Positions 8,799 through 18,129 of a DNA stretch of 64,000 bases are shown here, one piece after another. The stretch's first letter is position 1. Each line of letters opens with the position of its first letter. Source of the stretch: Novibacillus thermophilus (GTDB lineage: Bacteria > Bacillota > Bacilli > Thermoactinomycetales > Novibacillaceae). A program made the position numbers and the translations under genes. The notes beneath the pieces were generated by a model, which was not told where the DNA came from, did not search any database, and saw only the letters and a program-made list of their open reading frames with translations. The stretch covers positions 2,728,001-2,792,000 of the forward strand of contig NZ_CP019699.1 of assembly GCF_002005165.1 (NCBI RefSeq), given 5' to 3'.

Positions 8799-9752
8799 TT
8801 GTGGGCAAACGCTGTCTTTCAAGGGGGAGGCGTAAAAGCGATTGGATTGGTCGGGGCACTGACCGTCGCCGAACAGCGCGGCTACCGGTGGAGACGGATG
8901 GCGGGAACGTCGGCAGGAGCGATTATTGCGTCGTTAGTAGCGGCAGGGTATACGGCTGAGGAGATCCGTCGCGTGATCGAAGAGTTGGACTACACCCTGT
9001 TTACAGAACCAGGAGCGTGGCACTTATTGCCTTATATCGGACCCGTGGCGCGGTTGTGGATAAAAAAAGGGCTTTACTCGGGGAAAGAAATCGAGAGGTG
9101 GCTGGATGACTTGCTGCGTCAGAAAGGGGTCCACACGTTTGCCGATTTAAAAGCCGGCACATTGCAAATCGTCGTTTCCGACATCACCCGGGGGAGACTG
9201 GTGGTACTACCTGAAGATTTGAAGTTGTATGGACTGTCGGCAGTCGACTTGCCGGTGGCCCGGGCAGTGCGGATGAGTTGCGGGATTCCCTTTTTCTTCG
9301 ATCCGATTGTGCTTTACAGCCGATCCGAACCGAAGCGCAATTACATGGTCGACGGCGGTGTGTTGAGCAATTTTCCGTTGTGGCTGTTTGATGAAGAAGC
9401 ACCCAAATGGCCGACGTTCGGCTTTCGCCTCGTGTCCGAAGATGGAGAGGCCGCGCCACATGAGATACGAGGGCCGTTCTCTCTCTTTCGGGCCCTTTTC
9501 CAAACCATGATGGACGCGCACGACACAAGACACTTAGAAGAGCAAGACAAAGTGCGTACAATTCTCGTCCCTTCATTAGGTGTAAAGTCGACCGATTTTC
9601 ACATCACCCCGGAAAAGAGCGCGGCTCTCTTTGACGCGGGAAAAAAAGCAGCCGAGAAATTTTTCCGGCAATGGGATTTTCAGCAGTATTTAAAGAACTT
9701 CCACGGCAAGGTAGTTGTGACGATCAACAGGAGACAGAACAAGCTGCCTTAG
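8799..9752 (+). CDS. yqhO: Patatin-like phospholipase/lipid acyl hydrolase (YqhO family)
   Basis: About 317 residues with the patatin catalytic dyad pattern: an oxyanion loop FQGGGVKAIGL near the N-terminus, nucleophile serine in MAGTSAGA (GxSxG), and the aspartate in VDGGVLSNFP. Such enzymes cleave acyl esters of membrane lipids; the actual substrate of YqhO is unknown. The TTG at 8799 is preferred because GGAGGTG lies six bases upstream; an in-frame ATG at 8784 would put that site inside the gene. It follows mntR as in B. subtilis and converges with a frameshifted minus-strand gene. Confidence 0.85.
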   Translation: MWANAVFQGGGVKAIGLVGALTVAEQRGYRWRRMAGTSAGAIIASLVAAGYTAEEIRRVIEELDYTLFTEPGAWHLLPYIGPVARLWIKKGLYSGKEIERWLDDLLRQKGVHTFADLKAGTLQIVVSDITRGRLVVLPEDLKLYGLSAVDLPVARAVRMSCGIPFFFDPIVLYSRSEPKRNYMVDGGVLSNFPLWLFDEEAPKWPTFGFRLVSEDGEAAPHEIRGPFSLFRALFQTMMDAHDTRHLEEQDKVRTILVPSLGVKSTDFHITPEKSAALFDAGKKAAEKFFRQWDFQQYLKNFHGKVVVTINRRQNKLP

Positions 9753-9760
9753 GCTTCCGT

Positions 9761-10104
9761 TTACTGACTTTTGCGGCGCGGATGCCAACCTTTCTTGTGC
9801 CCGTCTATCACTTGGAACGGGTAATGTTTGCGCCGTTTGCGTTTTGCCAGTTTTCCCCTTTGGTTTTGCCGGTGTTTGCCCGTGCGCAGCGCTTTTTGAT
9901 ACTTTTTGTGTTCGTCTCTCGATGCGGAGTGAGGCCGTCCAGCCCATCGCAAAAGCCACTTCGGCGGAAATTTGTACAGGTAGAAAACGATCCCGAAAAC
10001 GGCGAGGGGCAGGAGGACGCCCCCGGATTGCGGGCGAACCCGGCGAACACTCCTACAGCGATCAAAGCAACCATGAGGTACATCCAGCTGTTTCGGTAGA
10101 ACAT
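9761..10104 (-). pseudogene. YqhP-like small membrane protein, one-base frameshift
   Basis: From an ATG at 10104 the frame encodes a transmembrane start (MFYRNSWMYLMVALIAVGVF) that loses sense after NPG; the neighbouring frame continues with a second membrane segment (LLPLAVFGIVFYLYKFPP) and a very basic tail (HRQNQRGKLAKRKRRKHYP) to the stop at 9761. Adding one base to the C run at plus-strand 10020-10024 joins the two into a ~114-residue protein. Two membrane helices plus a Lys/Arg-rich cytoplasmic tail are all that can be said of function. Position after yqhO suggests yqhP, but I recall that family only weakly. The break may be a sequencing error. Confidence 0.6.
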
Positions 10105-10221
10105 GGCGATACCCCCATTCCGGCCGGTTGTGTGAGCGGGTTTACTGTCATTGTCCCCGTTTTCATATCCGGTAATCACAATTGTATTGTATCGCAAGTC
10201 GCTCTAAAGTGCCATATCGCG

Positions 10222-10899
10222 CTACTCGACTAACCCCAGCTCCAAGTACTCTCGCCAACTGATTTGCGCGGTCACTTCCCAGTTCATATCTCGTTGCCAG
10301 CGCTTGACCGCCGCTTCCAACCCGTATCCGAATATGCCGTCGACGGGTCCTTCGTAGTAGCCGGAAGCCCGCAACCGGTTTTGTACGAGCAACACATCGG
10401 AACCTTTGTCCCCTCGGACAAGGGTTTTGAGCGCCCACTCGTCGCGCCTGGGAAGAGGGCCGTCTACGATGACAAGTGTGCCGGTGTTCACGAGGGAAAA
10501 CAGTTCTTCAACGTGTTCGTTAAACATGCGAAAACACCCGTGACTCGCATCTTGGCCAATTGTGTGTGGCAAGTTCGTGCCGTGGATCCCGTAAATCCCC
10601 CACGGCACATTTAATCCGAGCCAGCGTGTCCCGAATCCTCCGCCCCAGTCTGTCGACTTGTACGTAATCACCCATTCGCCGATCGGGCTCGGATGCTGTT
10701 CACGTCCAGGGGCGACTGGGTACTGTTTCACGACACGGTCTCCTTCGTACAGGAACAGTTGCCGTTTCCATAAGTCGATCAAGATGTAGCGGTTAGACGT
10801 CGAGTCCCCCGTATCCCGGGGAACGCCTTGGGGAGGCGCACTGTAGCCGGTTGTTAGAACGAGGCATAACGAAAGCAAAAAGGTTGACAATATCCGCAT
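10222..10899 (-). CDS. L,D-transpeptidase with peptidoglycan-binding domain
   Basis: Exported 225-residue protein. A signal segment (residues 1-20) is followed by a YkuD catalytic domain (about 37-153) with the conserved HGTNLPH (His106) and the active-site SHGCFR (Ser119-His120-Gly121-Cys122..Arg124), and then a C-terminal PG_binding_1 repeat (about 157-225). These enzymes make 3-3 crosslinks in peptidoglycan or attach to it outside the membrane; in spore formers some act on the spore cortex. AAGGAGA precedes the ATG at 10899. The gene stands alone on the minus strand, breaking the yqhP-to-aroQ order known from B. subtilis. The 170 bases between it and aroQ contain the two divergent start regions and nothing else I can name. 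Confidence 0.92.
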   Translation of the reverse strand: MRILSTFLLSLCLVLTTGYSAPPQGVPRDTGDSTSNRYILIDLWKRQLFLYEGDRVVKQYPVAPGREQHPSPIGEWVITYKSTDWGGGFGTRWLGLNVPWGIYGIHGTNLPHTIGQDASHGCFRMFNEHVEELFSLVNTGTLVIVDGPLPRRDEWALKTLVRGDKGSDVLLVQNRLRASGYYEGPVDGIFGYGLEAAVKRWQRDMNWEVTAQISWREYLELGLVE

Positions 10900-11069
10900 G
10901 TTTTGATCTCCTTAAGTCGTTCGCAGCTGAAAGACGGAGCATGTACATAGTATTCATAGGCAACGGAAACCTTATCCTCCAAATGAAACAATTTGTGCAA
11001 AAAGCGGCGCCAATAGGATTTACGGTGTGAATGTGATAAAATGGCAGGGGAGAAAAAGGGGGAGTACAG

Positions 11070-11522
11070 GTGATAGAAGTACTCGTTTTACACGGTCCGA
11101 ACTTGAATATGTTGGGTAAACGGGAACCGGGTATTTACGGCCGCATGACGCTCGAGGAAATGAACGCCCGATTGAAAGAAGTAGGGAAAATGTGGGGCTT
11201 GAAGGTTCACGCGTTCCAGAGCAACAGCGAAGGGGAAATCGTCGAATACATTCATCAGGCGGACGAACGCTATGACTACATACTGCTGAACGCCGGGGCG
11301 TACACCCACTACAGTTATGCGATTCACGACGCACTGCGCGCTGTCGACGTCCCGGCCATCGAGATTCACCTTTCGAACATTCACGCTCGGGAACCGTTTC
11401 GCCGTATGTCTGTTCTCGCCCCAGCCGTCATCGGCCAGATTGCCGGTTTTGGTTACGACAGCTACGAACTCGGACTGTACGCCATAAAAAAAGCTGTAGA
11501 ACGCAAGGTGAATGCGCGATGA
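11070..11522 (+). CDS. aroQ: Type II 3-dehydroquinate dehydratase
   Basis: Third step of the shikimate pathway, 3-dehydroquinate to 3-dehydroshikimate, by the trans-dehydration dodecamer type. The 150 residues show HGPNLNMLGKREPGIYG (catalytic Tyr23), FQSNSEGEIV, NAGAYTHYS and EIHLSNIHARE, all family signatures. GTG start after GGGGGAG. It overlaps the downstream peptidase by four bases (ATGA), and corresponds to B. subtilis yqhS. Confidence 0.95.
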   Translation: MIEVLVLHGPNLNMLGKREPGIYGRMTLEEMNARLKEVGKMWGLKVHAFQSNSEGEIVEYIHQADERYDYILLNAGAYTHYSYAIHDALRAVDVPAIEIHLSNIHAREPFRRMSVLAPAVIGQIAGFGYDSYELGLYAIKKAVERKVNAR

Positions 11523-12583
11523 AGCGGCTGGAGAGACTGCGGCACTTCATGCACAAAGAAAATATCGACGCCCTCTTGGTGTCTGACGCCGTAAATCGCC
11601 GCTACGTGACGGGTTTCACTGGGACTTCCGGCTTTGCCCTGGTCACCCGGGACCGCGCCCTGCTCATAACAGATTTTCGCTACGTGACTCAAGCCCGAGA
11701 ACAGGCGCCGCATTTCCACATCGTCCAGCATAAAGGGACAATTTGGCAAACGGTTGCCGAACAGTGTGCCCGTTTGGAGATCCGATCTCTCGCGTACGAA
11801 GAGCACCACTTAACGGTTGCGCAATTTCGAGAGCTAGAGCAAGAGCTTAAAGGCACGGCATTAAAGCCGTCGGATCAGGTCGTCGAACGCTTGCGCCAGA
11901 TCAAAGACGAACGGGAACTGGCCATTTTGCAAAAAGCTGCCGAGATCGCTGACCGAACGTACGAGCACATCCTATCGTTCATTCGGGAAGGTGTCACTGA
12001 GCGGGACGTGATGTTCGAGCTGGAGTTTGTCATGCGCAAGCTAGGTGCCCAGTCGTCTTCGTTTGACATCATTGTGGCCTCCGGCAAGCGTTCGGCACTG
12101 CCCCATGGGGTGGCGAGCGGAAAAAAGCTGGAGCAGGGCGACTTCGTCACACTGGACTTCGGCGCGGTGTACGAAGGATACTGCTCGGACATGACGCGGA
12201 CTGTCGTCGTCGGCGAACCGAGCGCAAAACAACGGAACATTTACGATATTGTCCTCAAGGCGCAAGAACGTGTGCTCCAAGGCCTCCGGCCGGGAATGAC
12301 CGGACGAGAAGCCGACGCACTCGCCCGCCACTACATTGCGGAAAGAGGGTACGGCGACAATTTCGGCCACAGTACAGGACACGGAATTGGCTTAGACGTG
12401 CACGAGGGGCCGCTCCTTTCACACAAGAGTGAAACCGTTCTGCAACCGGGCATGGTCGTGACCGTTGAGCCCGGCATCTACATTCCCGATTTGGGCGGCG
12501 TGCGCATTGAAGACGACGTCGTGATCACGGGGTCCGGTTGCAAACGACTGACACGGAGTGAAAAAGAACTTGTCATCGTGTAG
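11519..12583 (+). CDS. yqhT: M24 Xaa-Pro aminopeptidase/dipeptidase (YqhT)
   Basis: Pita-bread metallopeptidase that removes N-terminal residues ahead of proline. The 354-residue protein has a creatinase-like N-terminal domain (1-125) and a catalytic domain with the five metal ligands Asp213, Asp224, His288, Glu317 and Glu331, within VTLDFGA, CSDMTRT, HSTGHGIGLDVHE, VEPGIY and VRIEDD. ATG start overlaps the end of aroQ, indicating translational coupling, and efp follows 30 bases later with its own strong ribosome site; the same order is found in B. subtilis. Confidence 0.93.
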   Translation: MKRLERLRHFMHKENIDALLVSDAVNRRYVTGFTGTSGFALVTRDRALLITDFRYVTQAREQAPHFHIVQHKGTIWQTVAEQCARLEIRSLAYEEHHLTVAQFRELEQELKGTALKPSDQVVERLRQIKDERELAILQKAAEIADRTYEHILSFIREGVTERDVMFELEFVMRKLGAQSSSFDIIVASGKRSALPHGVASGKKLEQGDFVTLDFGAVYEGYCSDMTRTVVVGEPSAKQRNIYDIVLKAQERVLQGLRPGMTGREADALARHYIAERGYGDNFGHSTGHGIGLDVHEGPLLSHKSETVLQPGMVVTVEPGIYIPDLGGVRIEDDVVITGSGCKRLTRSEKELVIV

Positions 12584-12616
12584 ACGGTACAGGACCATTT
12601 TAAAGGAGGATGCGTT

Positions 12617-13174
12617 GTGATATCCACGAACGATTTTCGTACGGGTCTCACCATTGAACTGGATGGAGACCCATGGCAAATTATGGATTTTCAACATGTC
12701 AAACCGGGAAAGGGGGCCGCGTTTGTCCGTTCCAAACTGCGGAATTTGCGCAACGGTAATATTCAAGAGCGGACGTTCCGGGCCGGAGAGAAAGTCCCTC
12801 GCGCTCACGTGGAGACGCGGCAGATGCAGTACTTGTACAACAGCGGGGATGAGTACACGTTTATGGACAATGAAACGTACGAGCAGATTACACTCCCCGC
12901 GGCAAATCTCGAGCGGGAAATTAAATTTTTGAAAGAGAACATGAACGTAAACATTGTGAGTGTGAAAGGAGAAACGATCGGAGTCGAACTGCCGAATACA
13001 GTCGAGCTGGAAGTCGTAGACACGGAACCGGGCATTAAAGGGGATACCGCGTCTGGCGGAACGAAGCCGGCCACGCTGGAAACCGGACTGACGGTTCAAG
13101 TGCCGTTTTTTGTCAACGTTGGAGACAAAATCATCGTCGACACGCGCAAAGAGGAATACGTATCCCGAGTATGA
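12617..13174 (+). CDS. efp: Translation elongation factor P
   Basis: Relieves ribosome stalling at polyproline runs. The 185-residue protein has the three beta-barrel domains, with the tip lysine Lys32 in KPGKGAAF where B. subtilis EF-P carries its 5-aminopentanol modification. Domain III shows the usual [12 protein letters not shown]...ATLETG sequence. GTG start with AAGGAGG upstream. It ends 22 bases before a converging DUF441 gene, without an obvious terminator between. Confidence 0.96.
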   Translation: MISTNDFRTGLTIELDGDPWQIMDFQHVKPGKGAAFVRSKLRNLRNGNIQERTFRAGEKVPRAHVETRQMQYLYNSGDEYTFMDNETYEQITLPAANLEREIKFLKENMNVNIVSVKGETIGVELPNTVELEVVDTEPGIKGDTASGGTKPATLETGLTVQVPFFVNVGDKIIVDTRKEEYVSRV

Positions 13175-13196
13175 GCCGTGCAAAGCGGCATGCGCG

Positions 13197-13652
13197 TCAT
13201 CTGAAAAAAAATGAAAACACCTTTAGCAAAAAAGCCGTGATCCCGGCTGCCATGAGGGGGCCGACCGGAATTCCACGCATAAAGAGGATACCGAATATGG
13301 AGCCGATGACGAGACCGACGATGAGCTCTGGATCGATTTTCAACAAATCGAGCCCCTTGCCGTTCATGTACGTGGCAAGTGCTCCTCCGATGAGAGCCAA
13401 AATTCCCGGTGCGCTTGTAAACACAGATAAGACGTCCTTATATCCGATGCTGCCGTTGGCAAACGGTATAAGGACCGCTATCGTCAAGAACAAGAGCCCT
13501 AACTCAAGCCCGCGGCGTTCGATGGCGGGAAAGTAGTGTTCTAGGTGTGACAGTTTTAAAATTAGCAGGAAACTCGCGGCAGTGGCGATGATGGGCGAAC
13601 GTCCGATTATGCCGATCACGATGAGGCCGACGAGTAGTATGTCTCCGTACAT
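13197..13652 (-). CDS. DUF441 family membrane protein (YtwI/YeaL type)
   Basis: A ~151-residue integral membrane protein with about four or five helices. It matches the DUF441 pattern: [52 protein letters not shown], and a final VGPLMAAGI. Function unknown. The ATG at 13652 follows AGGGG; an in-frame GTG at 13670 lies within the hairpin arm upstream. It lies downstream of comA on the same strand. Confidence 0.85.
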   Translation of the reverse strand: MYGDILLVGLIVIGIIGRSPIIATAASFLLILKLSHLEHYFPAIERRGLELGLLFLTIAVLIPFANGSIGYKDVLSVFTSAPGILALIGGALATYMNGKGLDLLKIDPELIVGLVIGSIFGILFMRGIPVGPLMAAGITAFLLKVFSFFFR

Positions 13653-13655
13653 ACG

Positions 13656-13702
13656 AAAACCCCTGTCCACTTATTCGTATTACACTTTATGTGGACAAGG
13701 GG
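13656..13702 (-). terminator. Hairpin between comA and the DUF441 gene
   Basis: On the minus strand CCCCTTGTCCAC (13702-13691) pairs with GTGGACAGGGG (13670-13660), followed by TTTT. It can end comA transcription, and its 3' arm contains the AGGGG that serves as ribosome site for the DUF441 gene. Confidence 0.6.
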
Positions 13703-13709
13703 CGAAATA

Positions 13710-14486
13710 TTATTGCGTCGACAGTTCCGGTTGAAGGTTGACGGAAAATGTGTCTGAACGCAAGCCGCGGCGCAGCGCTTCCACAGCAAGGGCGTCCTTT
13801 GACGCGACGTTTCCCAGGTTCACGTTTTCCCCGAGCAACTGAATCAGTGTCGCTTGCTGTGACTTCAACGGTGCTTCCCAAATGATGTCCGTGCCACACC
13901 GTTTTTGGGCTTCTTGTACGAATTTGGGATCGAGCTCCCCGTTTTTGTCGTAAATGCCGACGTCTTTTCCCGATTCACGCCCTTCGACGATGACGTAGGA
14001 GGCACCCGCCAGTCGATCTTGTTCATAAGTGCGGTACAGCTGGTCGAAGGAGATACAAGTCCCTTTCGTTTTTTTACCCACCTCAGACAAGACGAGAAAA
14101 GATTCGCTCATGCGAGAAATCACGTTTTGGCGCATTCCCGGCGGGAGAGTCAGGCTCCCCTCTGAAATCTCAACTGCCGGGAACCCTACTTGTTCTAACG
14201 TCTCCATATAGCGCTCCCAACATCCCCTGGCAAAAGCCGCTTCAAAAAACGTTCCCCCGGGATACACCAAAGTGTCGTGCTCTTTGGCACACGCAATCTT
14301 TTCTTGCAAAACGCCGGAAGGCGTGAGACCCGCCGTCCCAAACCCTAATTTGACAAAGTCGATGTACGGGCCGGCGATGTTCAGTAAATCCCGAAAGGCG
14401 TTCATTCCGAGGCCCGTATCGATGACCATCGTCACGCCGGATTGGCGTGGTTTTGCCGTGCGTTCCTTCACCCATTCCCAGTCCAT
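13710..14486 (-). CDS. comA: Phosphosulfolactate synthase (ComA/YitD family)
   Basis: Adds sulfite to phosphoenolpyruvate to make (R)-phosphosulfolactate. In archaea this begins coenzyme M synthesis; in Bacillus the product, after dephosphorylation, is sulfolactate that accumulates in spores. The 258-residue TIM-barrel protein shows VIDTGLGMN, DFVKLGFGT, VYPGGTFFE, AVEISEGS and VIVEGRESGKDVGIYD, all family hallmarks. ATG after AGGAGA. An MFS transporter lies directly upstream in the same direction, as yitG lies near yitD in B. subtilis; no comB-like phosphatase is present here. Confidence 0.92.
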   Translation of the reverse strand: MDWEWVKERTAKPRQSGVTMVIDTGLGMNAFRDLLNIAGPYIDFVKLGFGTAGLTPSGVLQEKIACAKEHDTLVYPGGTFFEAAFARGCWERYMETLEQVGFPAVEISEGSLTLPPGMRQNVISRMSESFLVLSEVGKKTKGTCISFDQLYRTYEQDRLAGASYVIVEGRESGKDVGIYDKNGELDPKFVQEAQKRCGTDIIWEAPLKSQQATLIQLLGENVNLGNVASKDALAVEALRRGLRSDTFSVNLQPELSTQ

Positions 14487-14564
14487 CGGCGCTCTCCTTT
14501 CAAACGTATTTACGATTACAGACTATGCCCCGGAGACAGGGTGGGTGTTTGCGGACGAATTCCA

Positions 14565-15847
14565 TTACGGGTTTTGGGGGTCCGGGTTCCATCGCTTTTT
14601 GTGTATGAACGTTCGTTGGTGACCTTTTTTGCTCCTTAGGCGATGGGGGCGCTTGATTAAAAATAAGGAGAGGAGACAACTTAACGCTGTAATGCCGCCG
14701 ACTGACAAAAACAGGGCGGTTTTTGTGTCCATAAAAGCGCCGAATACGGGGGGCCTAGCGCGACGCCGATAAATCGAACGCTGTTGTACAGAGAGGTGAC
14801 GATGCCCCGTTCCTCTTTCCCGACAGACGACGTGATCATCGTGTTTAAACACGGCAACACTAAACCACTTCCCACACCCCCGACGACGAGCAAGCTGATG
14901 AGCACAATGTTGCTGTTGACGAACGGGACGGCGCCGATGACGACGGCGAGCGTTCCCAGGCCGGCGACGATAAAAGGCTTCATATATTTGATGCGATGCT
15001 GAACGAACCCACCGCACCAGTACGACGTCGAGCTTAACGCCAACAACGGAATAGCGAGGACGAGTCCTTTCCTCACCCCTTCAATGCGGTACGTTTTTTC
15101 CAGTACGTCGGAGAGGTAAAACAGCACCCCGAACAACACGAACAGCGTGACAGAGCCGGCCAAAAAGGCGGCGAGCAACCATTTCCCTTGGTTTTTCCAC
15201 GTGTTCATTAAATGATTTTTGTACTGGGCGAGGGGCGGCGGCTCCTTTTGGGTCCCTGGCTCTCTAATCAACCACCAGACGAGGACAGCGGCAGGGAGGC
15301 ACAGAATAGGGAAAGCAAAAAAGAGGGAGAACCATGTGATCACCGCCAGGAGCGAACCGATAATGGGACTCAAGACTTTCCCCATACCGTTGGCCGCTTC
15401 AATAATTCCGAGGGCTTTACTGCGGCTTTGTCGGTCGTACAAGTCGCCGACGAGGGCCATGGCGATGGGGGCGGTCCCGGCAGCACCGATTCCTTGGATG
15501 ATGCGCCCGGTGAGGAGGAGAGGATAAGACCCGTCCCCAATCCAGGCGGCGAGGCCGGCGACAACTCCTCCCGTCCCGTACAGGAGCAAACTTGGAATGA
15601 TAACTTTTTTGCGGCCGATTCTGTCAGAGAGGATGCCCGCTAAAGGGATGACGATCCCGGCCGGGATGGAGAAGAGGGTAATGAACAGACTCACTTGAAA
15701 CTGACTGACGTCGAGAGCCGCTTTTGCTTGTGGCAACACGGGTACTATCATGGAATTGCCGAGCACCATAATGAGAGGAATAAGGCTTAGCGTCGCTATG
15801 GCGCTGGCGCGCGGCCGTTCCCTCGATTGACTGTTTTGTCCACTCAT
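14565..15847 (-). pseudogene. MFS efflux transporter (YitG-like), one-base frameshift near the 3' end
   Basis: Twelve-helix major facilitator of the drug:H+ antiporter type. From the ATG at 15847 (AAAGGAG upstream) the frame gives PLIMVLGNSMIVPVLPQA, GILSDRIGRKK (the loop 2-3 signature) and continues to FIGVALGPP, then goes out of sense. The adjacent frame continues exactly with VFGAFMDTKTALFLSVGGI and a basic tail ending at 14565. Adding one base to the G run at 14748-14753 (plus strand) restores a ~427-residue protein, a normal length. It is upstream of comA, so the pair may be co-transcribed; export of sulfolactate or a related metabolite is speculation. Confidence 0.8.
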
Positions 15848-15990
15848 GCTGTTGTAACTCCTTTACGGAAAAGCCTCTTCGTTCAACACGTTTAGCATGC
15901 CCGTTAACCGACGGTGTATGAGGGTTGGCATAAATGAGCCAAGCTCGCATATTTATGGAGTAAAACGGAGTTGGACAGGAGGTTCTCCCG

Positions 15991-16961
15991 TTGAAGCCGG
16001 AGATCGAACACATTTTGCCGCAACGTTTGCGTCAGCTAATCGAGGCTATCCCCCAGCACATTTCTCCGTACATTGAAGAAATACGCGTGCGTTTGGGACG
16101 ACCCCTGGAAGTGGTGACGGCGGACAAGGTCCTTTACGTACTTCCGGACGGCACCGTCTCTAAGTACTATCAAGCGGCATACCGTCCCGATGATTCCGAC
16201 TGCACCGCCTTGCTGAGCCTGATCAGCAATCATTCTCTCTACGCTTTAGAAGAAGAGTTGAAGCGGGGATATGTGACCATTCAAGGGGACACCGCGTCGG
16301 GATTGTCGGGAGAGCTGTCGTCGAGGACGGAGAGGTGAGTCATTTGCGCAGTGTGAGCGGGTTCAATATCCGCATCGCCCGCGAATTGAAGGGGGTGGCG
16401 CGATCTCTCGTGCCGTTTCTTACCGATCCAGACGGAAGATGCTATAACACACTCATCGTATCGCCTCCCCAGTGCGGCAAGACAACCCTTCTGCGGGATC
16501 TTGCCCGTTGCTTTAGCAGCGGAGGAGAACACGAGGCGGTGAAGGCGAACAAAGTCGGCATCGTAGATGAGCGGTCCGAGTTGGCGGGGAGTGTGAACGG
16601 AGTGCCGCAGCTCGACATCGGGCCGAGGACGGACGTGCTGGATGCGTGTCCCAAGGCGGAAGGGATGATGATGATGATCCGCTCGATGTCTCCGGACATA
16701 CTGGTGGTGGACGAAATCGGGCGGCCGGAAGACGCGAGGGCCATAGACGAAGCCGTTCACGCAGGCGTTCAGTTAATCACCACCGTCCACGGCAAGGATT
16801 TAGACGATATCAGCCGACGCCCGGTACTGTCCCGCATTTTACAGCAGTCAATTTTTGCCCGTTATGTCCTTCTCAGTAAAAAACGCGGTACCGGGACGGT
16901 TGAGGGAGTGTACGATGCCGAATGGAATGAGCTTTGGGAAGGGCGGGTGCATGCCATGTGA
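15991..16961 (+). pseudogene. spoIIIAA: Stage III sporulation protein AA (ATPase), one-base frameshift
   Basis: Cytoplasmic ATPase of the SpoIIIA-SpoIIQ feeding-tube complex between mother cell and forespore, related to secretion ATPases. The TTG at 15991 follows AGGAGG. The first 98 residues match the family up to LYALEEELKRGYVTIQG, then the frame fails; the next frame reads GHRVGIVGRAVVEDGEV and carries on through SVSGFNIRIARE, Walker A SPPQCGKTT, GIVDERSELAG and the Walker B-like ILVVDEIGR to the stop at 16961. One extra G in the run 16285-16288 gives a full ~323-residue protein. As spoIIIAA is essential for sporulation and everything else is intact, a sequencing error is likely. Confidence 0.9.
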
Positions 16962-17473
16962 AGCTCTTAGGTGCTGTCATGATCTTTCTGGCATGCGCGA
17001 TGACAGGATTTTGGATGGCGCGCCACTACGCGCGGCGCACGGAGGAACTGCGGCAATTGCGCGGAGCACTCTCGCTGTTGGAGACTGAAATTGCTTACGG
17101 TGCGACACCGCTTTACCTCGCCTGTCGACACATTGGAGAACAGGAAACTGGGCCGGTCGGGCGCTTTTTCTCCCTCGTATCCCAGAACTTGACTCAATCG
17201 GACGGCCATTCCGCTCTAGAGTGCTGGCAGCGGGCCCTTTCCGAAGTGAAGGGTGAACTGGCCATACGCGAACGAGACCGGCGCATTCTCCACCGCTTGG
17301 GCCACAAACTGGGCTTGTCTGACAAGCCCGATCAAATTCACCACTTGCGTTTGGCGCAAGCGAATTTGGAAACGGAGGAGGCGCACGCGATCAAAGAACA
17401 GGAAACGTACGAAAAAATGTTTCGCAGTCTAGGCGTGCTCACCGGCGCTTTGTTGGTCATTTTAATGTACTGA
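16958..17473 (+). CDS. spoIIIAB: Stage III sporulation protein AB
   Basis: Membrane protein of the SpoIIIA channel, distantly like type II secretion GspF. The 171-residue chain has an N-terminal hydrophobic segment (KLLGAVMIFLACAMTGFWMA), a helical soluble body with LRQLRGALSLLETEIAYGATPL, and a C-terminal hydrophobic end (LGVLTGALLVILMY). The GTG at 16958 overlaps the spoIIIAA stop by four bases (GTGA). Confidence 0.93.
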   Translation: MKLLGAVMIFLACAMTGFWMARHYARRTEELRQLRGALSLLETEIAYGATPLYLACRHIGEQETGPVGRFFSLVSQNLTQSDGHSALECWQRALSEVKGELAIRERDRRILHRLGHKLGLSDKPDQIHHLRLAQANLETEEAHAIKEQETYEKMFRSLGVLTGALLVILMY

Positions 17474-17488
17474 CGGGAGGGGTAAAGG

Positions 17489-17695
17489 GTGAACATCGAT
17501 GTTAACGCCATATTCCAAATTGCCGGCATCGGGATCATCGTGGCCATGATCCATACGATCCTCAAACAGATGGGAAAAGAAGACTGGGCTCACTGGGTCA
17601 CCCTTATCGGCTTTATCGTCGTGCTGTACATGGTGGCCAACTTAATTAACGAACTGTTCCAAACGATACGCAATGTGTTTTTGTTTCAAGGGTGA
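17489..17695 (+). CDS. spoIIIAC: Stage III sporulation protein AC
   Basis: A 68-residue two-helix membrane protein (IAGIGIIVAMIHTILKQMGKEDWAHWVTLIGFIVVLYMV) of the SpoIIIA complex, with typical length and the conserved KQ.G..DWA loop. GTG start after GGGAGGGG. It lies between AB and AD in the canonical order. Confidence 0.95.
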   Translation: MNIDVNAIFQIAGIGIIVAMIHTILKQMGKEDWAHWVTLIGFIVVLYMVANLINELFQTIRNVFLFQG

Positions 17696-17711
17696 CGCGG
17701 GAGGCGGTCAT

Positions 17712-18104
17712 GTGGACATCATTCAAGTCGTCGGCATTGGTTTGATCACTGCCGTTCTCGTCATCACGATTAAAGAGCAGCAACCGTTGTTCGCCTTTCT
17801 GTTGGCTACATTTGTCGGCGTTGCCATCTTTCTCGGCCTGATCGGAGAAATAAGCAAAGTGATCCGCCTTCTGGAAAATATCGCGAACAAGGCGAATATT
17901 CAAATCGTCTACCTGGAGACGATCTTGAAAATTATCGGCATCGCCTATATCGCAGAATTCGGGGCACAAATTACGCGGGACGCTGGACAGAGCTCTATCG
18001 CTGCTAAAATCGAACTCGCTGGAAAAATACTGATCATGGTGATGGCGATTCCGATTATTACCGTACTCGTAGAGACGATCATGCAACTGTTGCCCGGTTC
18101 ATGA
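17712..18104 (+). CDS. spoIIIAD: Stage III sporulation protein AD
   Basis: Membrane component of the SpoIIIA channel, 130 residues from the GTG at 17712 (GGGAGG upstream). It begins VDIIQVVGIGLITAVLVITIKEQ and contains LKIIGIAYIAEFGAQITRDAGQSSIAAKIELAGK, the most conserved part of the family. Several hydrophobic helices. Follows spoIIIAC with 16 bases between. Confidence 0.95.
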   Translation: MDIIQVVGIGLITAVLVITIKEQQPLFAFLLATFVGVAIFLGLIGEISKVIRLLENIANKANIQIVYLETILKIIGIAYIAEFGAQITRDAGQSSIAAKIELAGKILIMVMAIPIITVLVETIMQLLPGS

Positions 18105-18129
18105 CACGGCGTTTAAAGGAGGTGAGGCC

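Noticed and set aside
14500-14622. Open frame reading ITDYAPETGWVFADE-like residues on the plus strand between comA and the MFS gene
   Set aside because: It is opposite the true 3' end of the frameshifted MFS gene, has no ribosome site and belongs to no family that I recognise.
15900-15990. Possible sigma-E promoter before spoIIIAA (GCATAAAT ... CATATTTA)
   Set aside because: Biology predicts one, but the spacing (about 11-12) and both elements deviate from the consensus too far to list as a site.
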